6,618 nucleotides of DNA, taken from the NCBI GenBank assembly GCA_020850025.1, contig JADZFI010000243.1, positions 1 to 6,618 on the forward strand. Direction: 5' to 3'. Made by a program: the position numbers and the translations under genes. This stretch comes from Saprospiraceae bacterium. Lineage in GTDB: Bacteria > Bacteroidota > Bacteroidia > Chitinophagales > Saprospiraceae. The notes below the pieces were generated by a model. That model worked only from the letters and a program-made list of their open reading frames with translations, was not told where the DNA came from and made no database searches. This document shows positions 1-5,961 of this stretch, piece after piece (the first letter of the stretch is position 1; each line of letters begins with the position of its first letter).

Positions 1-456
1 ACTACTTCATTGGCAGGTAATATTTGGCTTGCTACCAAATTGCTCAATACATTCTGACTCCCACAACCGTTCCCGATCAATATAGCTGGAAGAAACTCGC
101 TTAAGTCCTTAACGCACCAGTTTACACCGTCAATACTATGTCTGACTTTTATTGTGGGGGCACTAAATGGATTAAGATTGGGGAGATAATCATGACTTAC
201 GCTAAACAATTCAGGCCCTCCTACTAAAGTCGCCAAAATCCCAATGGTTTGCAGGCAACCCTTCCTCGCCCAAAAAAGAAACGATGGCTTTGCCGCAGGA
301 AATAGTTTTGAAGCCAAAAAAATCGCAACCGATTTGCGCATTCAATGGTAAAAAAGCACCACTTAGAAAGGATAGGATGAAGATCATGGGCTTTAAAAAT
401 GACCAGCACCCGGCTTCAGGAAATGAATAATCATTTACGAATCTTAATTTTTTCAT
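1..456 (-). pseudogene. Secreted PKD-domain protein, frameshifted and cut by the window edge
   Basis: Seen: an ATG at 456 opens a frame that starts MKKLRF and has a hydrophobic stretch (about residues 24-39, ending LPLNA before Q), which reads as a Sec signal peptide. Then come two cysteines (C44, C54) and HWDFGD at residues 72-77. WDFGD followed by G/S and later H-x-Y is the core of PKD-type Ig-like domains. The frame stops at 211-213, but the adjacent frame is open from that point to base 1 with no stop and continues as a PKD would: LVGGPELFSVSHDYLPN, then SAPTIKVRHSIDG, then NWC. One surplus T in the TTT at 226-228 would restore a single reading frame. Inference: this is one gene with a +1 shift (pseudogene, programmed shift or sequencing error), encoding a surface or exported protein. 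M24 (387) is an alternative start. The C-terminal part lies outside the window, so its domain makeup and any sorting signal are unknown. Confidence 0.6.
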
Positions 457-575
457 ACTTTTGAACTGATTTTAATGATCCTACTCTGATTGTTTTACCC
501 GGCCATTTCGGTGCTACCGGGAGCATTTGGGGTTTGCATCCGGAGGCAGCAGCGCCAACTGCTGCCTCTTTTTTT
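456..575 (+). ncRNA. Candidate orphan small RNA unit
   Basis: Seen: a perfect TAnnTTTG box (TACTTTTG, 456-463) lies on the plus strand, followed about 80 bases later by a strong intrinsic terminator (543-575). Between them is a second possible stem, CCCGG 498-502 with CCGGG 517-521. No gene upstream on the plus strand explains this terminator, because 1-456 is coding on the other strand. Known: TAnnTTTG is the -7 element of Bacteroidota housekeeping promoters, usually paired with a TTG near -33; here only TTTAC is found around 434-438, so the upstream element is poor. Inference: transcription could start near 470 and give an RNA of about 105 nt. The box abuts the start codon of the divergent PKD gene. 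It matches no RNA family I recognise. Confidence 0.3.
543..575 (+). terminator. Strong Rho-independent terminator
   Basis: A perfect 10-bp stem (GAGGCAGCAG at 543-552, CTGCTGCCTC at 559-568) closes a 6-nt loop and is followed immediately by seven T residues (569-575). The T tract is present only in the plus-strand direction, so it terminates rightward transcription. No protein gene precedes it on that strand. Confidence 0.8.
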
Positions 576-769
576 ACTTAATTTTTAAATTACCCCACCA
601 TACTGCAGGGCAAGCCTACAGCTTTTAAACCCTCCCCATGTGCAAATTGGAAGGATACAAAAAACGATACACGCAAATGGGCAATGATCTTGTTGTGCCG
701 GAAAAAAATGTGGATTAGGTTTAAAAATTACGAGGACGTTGCGGTTCGGATGACCTAATTGAGGAACAC

Positions 770-940
770 ATGATTTACACAATCAGGTACAAATACGGGG
801 AAAAACACAATCAATACTGCTATAACTCGGGGTCATATGGCAAATATACTAAAAGCCCCCATGAATGTTCATCAAAAAATCAGTTTATGCCAGAATTAGT
901 CAAACGTAACTTTTTTGAAAGCACAAGGCTAATTAGCTAA
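770..940 (+). CDS. Possible 56-residue small protein, unrecognised
   Basis: Seen: an ATG at 770 follows GAGG at 761-764 with a 5-nt gap, a better Shine-Dalgarno match than any confident gene here has. The frame runs 56 codons to TAA at 938-940. The product is rich in Tyr, Lys, Asn and Ser, has two cysteines (C17, C33) and no hydrophobic segment, so it would be a soluble basic peptide. The same frame is open upstream to 725 without a better start. I recognise no family. In A/T-rich DNA an open frame of this length can arise by chance, and it is the only plus-strand candidate gene in the window, so I give it low weight. It could also be a remnant of a decayed gene. Confidence 0.2.
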   Translation: MIYTIRYKYGEKHNQYCYNSGSYGKYTKSPHECSSKNQFMPELVKRNFFESTRLIS

Positions 941-1028
941 GGTGGGCGCTATTCGCGTCCAGGAGTAGTACACCCGGTAGCTCACAGCGCCCTCTTTGGG
1001 TTTTCATCTTGCGTCCTTAGCGTCAACT

Positions 1029-2396
1029 TCACACAGTCACTCCCTCCACTTTCCCCGTTTTCCGGCTTTTTTCTGCCATAAAGCCCATGATATGGCTCTC
1101 TATGGAAGCATCAATGGTGGAGGTAAGCAGCTCCGGTTTGCGCTGGGAAACAGCCTGCAGCCAGTTGCGCACCAGACGCCAGTCGCCGCCGCCGTGACCG
1201 TCGCCGGAGGTATTGTCGTACACCGTGCTTTTTCCGGTTCGGAAATCGGTTACCGTAAAGGTGTCCATATCGCCCACGATATCGCCCATGCTGCCCATTA
1301 CGCGGGTACGCCTGCCTGCGTAGGAAGTGAAGGCTTCCATGGAGAATGCAGCCGTTACGCCTCCTTCAAATTCCATGGTGGATACATAATGGTCTTCCTG
1401 GTTATTATCCATGTGGTACACGCAGCGGCCGTAATTGGTGGTGCGCAGTTTTTCCAGAATGTACTCACCGTGTTTGGATTTGTCATCCGGCATGTCAAAC
1501 ACGTATAGCCAGCCGCGTTGGCGGTAGTAGATTTTCATGGCGGAATATGGACAGGTACTTTCTGCCGCACAGCCATCCATGCAGCGCGGCGTACTTCCGG
1601 CAGGCGCATTTTCCTTTCGGAACCACCTGATACCGCCCATGGCCACTATTTTCTTGCAAGGCTTGTTGATGAGCCAGCGGAGGATATCCAGGTCGTGGCA
1701 ACTTTTAGCCAGGATAATCGGCGTGGTGGCATTGCGGTCGTGCCAGTTGCCGCGCACATAGCTGTGGCTCATGTGGATGTGCTCAATGGGTTCCATGTGT
1801 TGCACGCTCACGATGTCGCCAATGGAGCCGTTGTGCATCAGTTCGCGCAGTTTTTCAAAATAGGGAGCATACCGAAGCACGTGGCAAACCGCAACAATCC
1901 GGCCGGTTTTTTTGGCCAGATTCAGGATGTCCCGACATTCTTTTTCGGAGGGTGATATAGGCTTTTCCAGCAGCACATCATAACCTGCCTTGAGGGCTGC
2001 CATGCAGGGGCCGTAGTGCAAATTATCCGGCGTAGTGATCAACACCGCGTCGGCAAATTTAGGCTTTTCAAACACTCGCTCCCAGGTATCGAAGCGGTTT
2101 TCTGCCTGGATATTGTGCTTTTGGGTGTACCGGTCGTTGCGCACCTGGACCGGTTCTGCCACGCCTACGATGTCCATTTCATCCGGATGGGAAAGAGCGT
2201 AATTGCCATACACATTACCGCGGTTGCCGGCGCCGATGGTCACTACCGTGATGGGCCGGTCGAGTTTGCGGTAGTCCGGGTTTTCTGCTGTGAGCAATGG
2301 TAGTTTATAAACGGTATCTTCAGAAGAAAATCCGGTCAATACGGCAGCGCCGGTAGCGGCGCCCAGGGTTTTGAGCAGTTTGCGACGGGAGAGCAT
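1029..2396 (-). CDS. Tat-signal Gfo/Idh/MocA family NAD(P)-dependent oxidoreductase
   Basis: A 455-residue protein. Seen: the N-terminus MLSRRKLLKTLGAATGAAVL is a twin-arginine signal (SRRKLLK, then a weakly hydrophobic segment), so export is likely. The Rossmann dinucleotide motif GAGNRG is at 55-60, in the context ITVVTIGAG. The family EKP motif at 144-146 supplies the conserved Lys of the active site, and H234-D-L-D237 lies in SCHDLDILRW. GHGGGDW is at 401-406. Cysteines C272, C276 and C282 form a small cluster that might bind metal. Known: the family oxidises or reduces sugars and cyclitols with NAD(P); relatives with a Tat signal include the GH109 glycosidases, which also use NAD. The substrate cannot be read from the sequence. 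Start choice: the open frame extends upstream to 2594, but that part only translates the tandem repeats, a terminator-like hairpin and half of a palindrome; ATG 2396 places the Tat motif at the N-terminus. It probably forms its own transcription unit, downstream of the second tonB. Confidence 0.88.
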   Translation of the reverse strand: MLSRRKLLKTLGAATGAAVLTGFSSEDTVYKLPLLTAENPDYRKLDRPITVVTIGAGNRGNVYGNYALSHPDEMDIVGVAEPVQVRNDRYTQKHNIQAENRFDTWERVFEKPKFADAVLITTPDNLHYGPCMAALKAGYDVLLEKPISPSEKECRDILNLAKKTGRIVAVCHVLRYAPYFEKLRELMHNGSIGDIVSVQHMEPIEHIHMSHSYVRGNWHDRNATTPIILAKSCHDLDILRWLINKPCKKIVAMGGIRWFRKENAPAGSTPRCMDGCAAESTCPYSAMKIYYRQRGWLYVFDMPDDKSKHGEYILEKLRTTNYGRCVYHMDNNQEDHYVSTMEFEGGVTAAFSMEAFTSYAGRRTRVMGSMGDIVGDMDTFTVTDFRTGKSTVYDNTSGDGHGGGDWRLVRNWLQAVSQRKPELLTSTIDASIESHIMGFMAEKSRKTGKVEGVTV

Positions 2397-2399
2397 AAT

Positions 2400-2471
2400 T
2401 TTAATGTGGAGAATGTGATGAATGTGGGGAATATGGGGAATATGGGGAATATGGGGAATATGAGGAATATG
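2400..2471 (-). repeat. Eight 9-bp tandem repeats in the oxidoreductase leader
   Basis: Read on the minus strand, the repeat is CATATTCCC with exact 9-bp periodicity. Five units are near-identical (2427-2471) and three are degenerate (CACATTCAT, CACATTCTC, CACATTAAA; 2400-2426). The array ends 3 bp upstream of the chosen ATG at 2396, so it would occupy the 5' untranslated region or promoter. Its translation in the open frame is a His-Ile-Pro repeat, which I take as accidental. Identical central copies and degenerate edge copies suggest recent slippage expansion. Confidence 0.85.
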
Positions 2472-2494
2472 GTCGGAAAGATAATTCAGAAATG

Positions 2495-2522
2495 AAAAAG
2501 CCGCACGGGAATTCCCGGGCGG
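2495..2522 (-). terminator. Rho-independent terminator downstream of the second tonB
   Basis: On the minus strand, CCGC-C-CGGG pairs with CCCG-T-GCGG around an AATT loop (arms 2517-2522/2501-2506 plus flanks; one mismatch at 2505/2518). After one C comes a T5 tract at 2499-2495. This orientation fits termination of the second tonB, whose stop codon is at 2615-2617. It also separates that gene from the oxidoreductase. Confidence 0.6.
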
Positions 2523-2542
2523 TGAAAAATGTGGCATTGGTT

Positions 2543-2605
2543 GTTTCTGAGTTTTGTATTGTCGGGGTGACTGGCAGTCACCCCGACAATACAAAACCCA
2601 GAAAC
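2543..2605. repeat. 63-bp near-perfect palindrome between tonB and the oxidoreductase
   Basis: The arms 2543-2573 and 2575-2605 are 31 nt each, complementary except for one mismatch (2550/2598), with a single central base at 2574. The core reads GGGGTGACTG-G-CAGTCACCCC. It starts 9 bp after the tonB stop codon. In RNA it would form a stem of about 29 bp with a tiny loop on either strand. There is no T tract directly after it. It could be a transcript 3'-end stabiliser, an RNase III target, a terminator aid, or a member of a dispersed palindromic repeat family; the sequence alone does not decide. Confidence 0.85.
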
Positions 2606-2614
2606 TAAGCGCGT

Positions 2615-3439
2615 TTACTGCAAGTGAAACCTCAAAGGCAAAGTAAACTTCACCTTTACCGGTTTGCCGTTATGTTCGCCGGGGGTCCAGCGGGGCATGG
2701 ATTGTACTACTCTGACGGCTTCACGGCCCAGGATGGCTCCGCCTGCCGGGGTTTTTACCACTTGAATATCCTGAATGGACCCGTCTTTGGCTACCAGGAA
2801 CTGCAGCACTACCGGGCCTGATACGCCGGTTTCTCGAGCTTGCTCAGGGTATTGCATGTGTTTTGAAATCCAGCGAAACATCTCGGCCTCGCCTCCGGGG
2901 AAGCTGGGCATGCGACTCACCACGAAGGGATCTACCGGATTATCGTCTTCGGCAGGGACAGGCACCTCAAGGACGGTGGCGCCATTGCCGGGCGGATCCA
3001 GAGTAAGCGGCGTATCCTCCGGGCCCTCCAGAGTTTGGCCACCTATGTCGCGGCCATCATCGAGTACGGCTTGAACATCCTGCACGGGCTTTTCGTCTAC
3101 CTCCTGATCAGGCGCTACCACGGGTGGTTTATACGCTACAGTGGCCTTGGGCGGAGGCGCCGTTTTAATCGCAGGAGGAGGTTTTACTTCTACTCTCGTC
3201 AGGATTCGATCTCCATCCGAGGGTTCTTCTGGCTTTTCCTCCGGCCTCAGTCCGGCAATAGCCGCCATGATATTGGGCGCCAACAACAACACCAGCATCA
3301 GCAGCAGGCCCAGTCCCAGGGCTTTCAGGAGATTAGCGGGGTATTCCCGGCGCAGCTGGTAGGCGCCATAAGCCCGGTTTCGGTTGGCAAAAACGATGTC
3401 CAGCATGTCGCGGTGCGACACGAATACTTGCTTGTTCAT
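2615..3439 (-). CDS. tonB: TonB energy transducer, second paralog
   Basis: A 274-residue protein. Role: carries energy from the ExbB/ExbD motor in the inner membrane across the periplasm to TonB-dependent outer-membrane receptors. Seen: the cytoplasmic N-terminus contains DMLDIVFANRNRAYGAYQLR at 11-30, shared with the other TonB here. One transmembrane helix spans about 38-62, a linker with PPP at 87-89 and 95-97 and an acidic stretch follow, and a TonB C-terminal domain covers about 176-274 (SFPGG at 179-183, YPEQA, KDGSI at 218-222, MPRWTPG at 248-254, LPLRF). Compared with the upstream paralog it lacks the long polyproline run and has a different linker. Context: a terminator precedes it and a candidate promoter lies in the 238-bp gap, so it is probably transcribed alone. 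The upstream sequence has no strong Shine-Dalgarno site, as is usual in Bacteroidota. Confidence 0.93.
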   Translation of the reverse strand: MNKQVFVSHRDMLDIVFANRNRAYGAYQLRREYPANLLKALGLGLLLMLVLLLAPNIMAAIAGLRPEEKPEEPSDGDRILTRVEVKPPPAIKTAPPPKATVAYKPPVVAPDQEVDEKPVQDVQAVLDDGRDIGGQTLEGPEDTPLTLDPPGNGATVLEVPVPAEDDNPVDPFVVSRMPSFPGGEAEMFRWISKHMQYPEQARETGVSGPVVLQFLVAKDGSIQDIQVVKTPAGGAILGREAVRVVQSMPRWTPGEHNGKPVKVKFTLPLRFHLQ

Positions 3440-3510
3440 GATAGGAGAAGTTAAGGTGAAAGAGGTCGGTTAAAACCTTTAAGTATGATTTCTATTGACA
3501 TAGATGCAGA

Positions 3511-3540
3511 CAAATATTTTTTTGGCGTGCAACATGTCAA
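3511..3540 (-). promoter_or_regulatory. Candidate promoter for the second tonB
   Basis: On the minus strand TTG (3540-3538, within TTGACA) is followed after 19 nt by AATATTTG (3518-3511), seven of eight matches to the Bacteroidota TAnnTTTG box. Directly upstream is a T7A7 palindrome (3541-3554), A/T-rich in the manner of an UP element. Transcription would start near 3504, giving a leader of about 65 nt. This fits a gene lying just beyond a terminator. Confidence 0.45.
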
Positions 3541-3610
3541 TTTTTTTAAAAAAATATTTATTCAAAAGCCAGAATAAAAAACCACCAAACAAATTATTTT
3601 CAATATATTA

Positions 3611-3647
3611 AAAAAGCGGCGCCCCGGAACCCGGGACACCGCTTTTT
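3611..3647 (-). terminator. Rho-independent terminator of the exbB-exbD-exbD-tonB operon
   Basis: On the minus strand AAAAAGCGG (3647-3639) pairs with CCGCTTTTT (3619-3611), with an inner CCGGG/CCCGG stem around a 3-nt loop and a short internal mismatch (3620-3622 against 3636-3638). The T tract continues to six. It begins 31 bp after the tonB stop codon. The flanking A and T runs are symmetric, so it could act in both directions. Confidence 0.85.
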
Positions 3648-3677
3648 AAACTTTATAGACTCCTCACCGGAGTTCTG

Positions 3678-4511
3678 CTACTCGAGTTTGAACTTGAACG
3701 GAAGCGTGTAACGCACCTTTACGGGATGGCCGTTAGCTTCGCCCGGGCTCCACTTCGGCATTTTTTCTACCGTAGTTTTTACGGCTTTACCGCAACCGCC
3801 GCCTGGGTCTTTCACGATAGTTACATCCTTGATGCTACCATCTTTACCCACCACGAAGGTTACTACTGCCTGACCGGAGATACCGGCTTCCTTAGCCATT
3901 TCCGGGTATTCCACGTTTTTGGCCAGCCACTTGTACATTTCCTGCTGACCGCCCGGGAAAGATGGTTCCTTCTGGATGTCGAACATCTCATAGGTCTTTT
4001 CTTCCACCTTAGGCGCTTCGATCACAGGGTCGAGGCTCGGCGCTTCGTCAATAGCCGGTGGGGCTTCATCGTTACCTTTTTTGTCTTCGGTACCGATGTC
4101 CTCATTCTTGTCGAGGATTTCCTCCACCGCCTTTTGCTCTTCCTCCTGCACCTCTTCGTCTTTTTTAACAACGGGAGGTACGAATTTCACCGTTGAGCGC
4201 GTGGGCGGTGGCGGTGTTGGAGGAGGAGGTGGTGGAGGTGGGGGTGGGTTATTTGGATCGATATCCGGTGGAGGGCCGAGTTCTGCCACCACATCTATCG
4301 GCTTTTCCTTCGGGAGCATTCCGCTAACCGCCTGCATGATGAGGGGTGCAGCAAAAACGATCACCACCAGACCCATTGCCAACAGAAAAGCTCTTGTGAG
4401 ATACTTGGGGTATTCACGGCGGAGTTTATAAGCTCCGTAAGCCTTATTTCGGTCGGCAAAAATGATGTCCAGCATATCCCGATAGACGGTTGTGCTTTTT
4501 TCTTCTGCCAT
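3678..4511 (-). CDS. tonB: TonB energy transducer with polyproline linker
   Basis: A 277-residue protein, last gene of the exb operon. Seen: the cytoplasmic segment has YRDMLDIIFADRNKAYGAYK at 10-29, one transmembrane helix spans about 41-63, and the periplasmic linker holds ten consecutive prolines (89-98), a Thr and four more (100-103). An acidic, Lys/Glu-rich stretch covers about 116-175. The TonB C-terminal domain spans about 180-277 (SFPGG at 184-188, YPEMAKEAGISG at 202-213, KDGSIKDV at 223-230, MPKWSPG at 251-257, LPFKFKLE end). Role: couples the proton-driven ExbB/ExbD complex to outer-membrane receptors; the stiff Pro linker spans the periplasm. It lies 50 bp after the second exbD, consistent with co-transcription. 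A run of ten prolines normally needs EF-P to be translated smoothly. The start is supported by an A-rich upstream stretch and by matching the paralog's N-terminus. Confidence 0.95.
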   Translation of the reverse strand: MAEEKSTTVYRDMLDIIFADRNKAYGAYKLRREYPKYLTRAFLLAMGLVVIVFAAPLIMQAVSGMLPKEKPIDVVAELGPPPDIDPNNPPPPPPPPPPTPPPPTRSTVKFVPPVVKKDEEVQEEEQKAVEEILDKNEDIGTEDKKGNDEAPPAIDEAPSLDPVIEAPKVEEKTYEMFDIQKEPSFPGGQQEMYKWLAKNVEYPEMAKEAGISGQAVVTFVVGKDGSIKDVTIVKDPGGGCGKAVKTTVEKMPKWSPGEANGHPVKVRYTLPFKFKLE

Positions 4512-4561
4512 AGTTTTTAATTTTTATTCCTGTTAAAAATTTGACGCTCTTGGAGTAGCCA

Positions 4562-5194
4562 TCATTTCGTGGCTGCTTCCACCTGTTCGTCCACGTTAAA
4601 CTTCAGGCCGCTGGCCGGATCCTTGATAAATTTCTCCTCGAGTTCGGAGACATCCAGGATCACATAGTAGCGCACCTTGCAGATGGCCATTTCATCCAGC
4701 GCATCCACCAGATTTTTGTAACGGGAATCCTTGGTTGGCTTGATCAGAACGTTGATATAAGAACCATCGGTGCGTTCTTCTTCCACACCTTCCTTGTTCT
4801 TCTTTTTATACGTTTCTGTGCCGAACTGAGCTTTCACTTTGTCCATTTTATTCAGGATCACCTGGCGCAATCCTTCCGCTGAATAATCAGTGGAGTCGAG
4901 TTTTGCATCGGTAATACCTTCATACCAATAGACTTTATCGTTGCCGCCCAAGAGCAGGGTAAGCACTTTGGATTCCTTTACAGGCTCCACGTCCTCTTTT
5001 TTGATGTCCTTTTCAGGCATCACGAGCGCCATAATATTGGGCTTTGCGAGGGTTGTCGTGAGCATGAAGAAGGTAATAAGCAGGAAGCCCAAGTCCACCA
5101 TCGGCGTAAAGTCGACGCGTGTAGACATTTTTTTGGACCTGACTTTACCACCTTTCTTATGACCACCACCACCGTCTTGTGCTATTTCAGCCAT
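4562..5194 (-). CDS. exbD: ExbD/TolR biopolymer transporter, second copy
   Basis: A 210-residue inner-membrane protein. Seen: a cytoplasmic Gly/Lys-rich N-terminus (GGGGHKKGGK), then VDFTPMVDLGFLLITFFMLT at 27-46, the single transmembrane helix with the conserved proton-carrying Asp at D34 (counterpart of E. coli ExbD D25). The periplasmic part is longer than the roughly 140 residues usual in proteobacteria; a charged Lys/Glu insertion covers about 118-145 and the conserved tail YKNLVDALDEMAICKVRYYVI is at 159-179. Role: with ExbB it forms the proton channel that energises TonB. It follows the first exbD after 86 bp and precedes tonB by 50 bp. Two unequal exbD genes in tandem are common in Bacteroidota; whether they form mixed dimers is not visible here. 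Confidence 0.94.
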   Translation of the reverse strand: MAEIAQDGGGGHKKGGKVRSKKMSTRVDFTPMVDLGFLLITFFMLTTTLAKPNIMALVMPEKDIKKEDVEPVKESKVLTLLLGGNDKVYWYEGITDAKLDSTDYSAEGLRQVILNKMDKVKAQFGTETYKKKNKEGVEEERTDGSYINVLIKPTKDSRYKNLVDALDEMAICKVRYYVILDVSELEEKFIKDPASGLKFNVDEQVEAATK

Positions 5195-5280
5195 GTCGCT
5201 GTTGCTTTTTTGTAGTTAAAAATAAGTTTGCTGATTGCTCTGCAGGCTAACAAGCTACAGGAGCAGACATTACAAACTGA

Positions 5281-5925
5281 TTAATCCTTCTTCGGACCGC
5301 CTTCCATGCTGGTGATCAGGTTGAATTTGTTCACGTTGATATCCGTGAGCGTATTGATCACTTTTTGTACTGCCGGGTAAGGGGTACTCTGGTCCGCTTT
5401 TACGATCATGACATACTCTTCTTTCACTTTGCCTTCCTGTTTCATACGGAATTGAGCCAGGCGGGCATTGTGAATCCAGTCGGCCAGTTCGCTTTTGTTG
5501 ATATCTGCGGTATCAATAGGAATGCCTTCTGATGGGTAGGCAGAGCGTTCTGCTGGCGACAGGTTGATGTATTTCTTGAGTTGATTCCGAGGTACTCCGA
5601 AGCTGCCCAGGTTGGCGAATTTCATTTTCTCCTGGTCGTTAAGTCCAAGCTGATAGCGACTGTTGACATCATCAATCAGGCTCAGGCGGGTATGCTGACC
5701 GGCCATATCCATGAATACTTTGCCGTCTTTATTCACCATAAGGGTGAGGGTACCGGCATCGGGCAGTTTGGTTTCGGAAATAGACGAAGGCGTATCGATG
5801 ACCACGGTCTCCTGCGGCTTGGCTTTAGCGGTAAGCATAAAGAAAGTCAGCAGGAGAAAAGCCACGTCGCACATGGCCGTCATGTCGATCGAGGGCGCGC
5901 TCCGTTTAGGCTTATTCTTTGGCAT
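5281..5925 (-). CDS. exbD: ExbD/TolR biopolymer transporter, first copy
   Basis: A 214-residue inner-membrane protein. Seen: a short basic N-terminus (MPKNKPKRSA), then PSIDMTAMCDVAFLLLTFFM at 11-30 with the conserved transmembrane Asp at D20. The periplasmic region has KDGKVFMD at 66-73, a long insertion (about 85-165) that makes it much longer than E. coli ExbD, and a conserved end (YVMIVKADQSTPYPAVQKVI at 171-190, then the FNLITS strand). Role: the ExbD part of the TonB motor. It differs clearly from the second copy in insertion and N-terminus, so this is an old duplication and not a recent copy. It lies 78 bp after exbB, with a hairpin in the gap. The start ATG follows an A-rich stretch. 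Confidence 0.94.
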   Translation of the reverse strand: MPKNKPKRSAPSIDMTAMCDVAFLLLTFFMLTAKAKPQETVVIDTPSSISETKLPDAGTLTLMVNKDGKVFMDMAGQHTRLSLIDDVNSRYQLGLNDQEKMKFANLGSFGVPRNQLKKYINLSPAERSAYPSEGIPIDTADINKSELADWIHNARLAQFRMKQEGKVKEEYVMIVKADQSTPYPAVQKVINTLTDINVNKFNLITSMEGGPKKD

Positions 5926-5961
5926 ATCTTTTTAGTTATGAGTGTGAATGTTGAACGTTAT

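Larger units (their letters stand above)
457..1028. other. A/T-rich intergenic region with few supported features
   Basis: This 572-bp stretch separates the PKD gene from the oxidoreductase. It holds a plus-strand terminator at 543-575, a possible small RNA ending there, a weak 56-codon ORF at 770-940, a 7-bp inverted repeat (714-720 with 753-759), a GCTAATTAGC palindrome at 928-937, and a wider 7-bp stem (944-950 with 986-992) near the 3' end of the oxidoreductase. No tRNA, rRNA, insertion sequence or recognisable protein family is visible. Short open stretches in different plus-strand frames (638-715, 708-755, 725-937) could be decayed coding sequence, but none resembles a family I know. 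Confidence 0.5.

Noticed and set aside
714..759. ATTAGGT/ACCTAAT inverted repeat with GGTTCGG inside, considered as a tRNA-like fold
   Set aside because: Size (46 nt) and arm order do not fit a tRNA, no anticodon arm or CCA end; a 7-bp match over this distance is near chance.
585..782. 65-codon minus-strand open frame rich in Cys, His and Phe
   Set aside because: No start context, signal or family resemblance; composition looks like a random antisense frame in A/T-rich DNA.
996..1508. 170-codon plus-strand open frame opposite the oxidoreductase
   Set aside because: It is a His/Ala/Val-rich antisense frame of a well-supported gene, with no domain of its own.
2476..2483. TATCTTTC as a -7 promoter box for the oxidoreductase
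   Set aside because: One mismatch to TAnnTTTG and no TTG at a suitable distance upstream; mentioned only as a possibility in the repeat finding.
2397..2594. N-terminal extension of the oxidoreductase with a His-Ile-Pro repeat
   Set aside because: It translates one arm of the palindrome, the terminator-like hairpin and the 9-bp array; the Tat signal begins at ATG 2396, so the extension is an accidental open frame.
4081..4431. Plus-strand open frame with a poly-Gly run
   Set aside because: The glycines are the complement of the TonB polyproline codons; it is an antisense shadow.
5237..5264. Possible hairpin between the two exbD genes
   Set aside because: Pairing is broken into 3-bp pieces by a bulge and an uneven internal loop; too weak to annotate.
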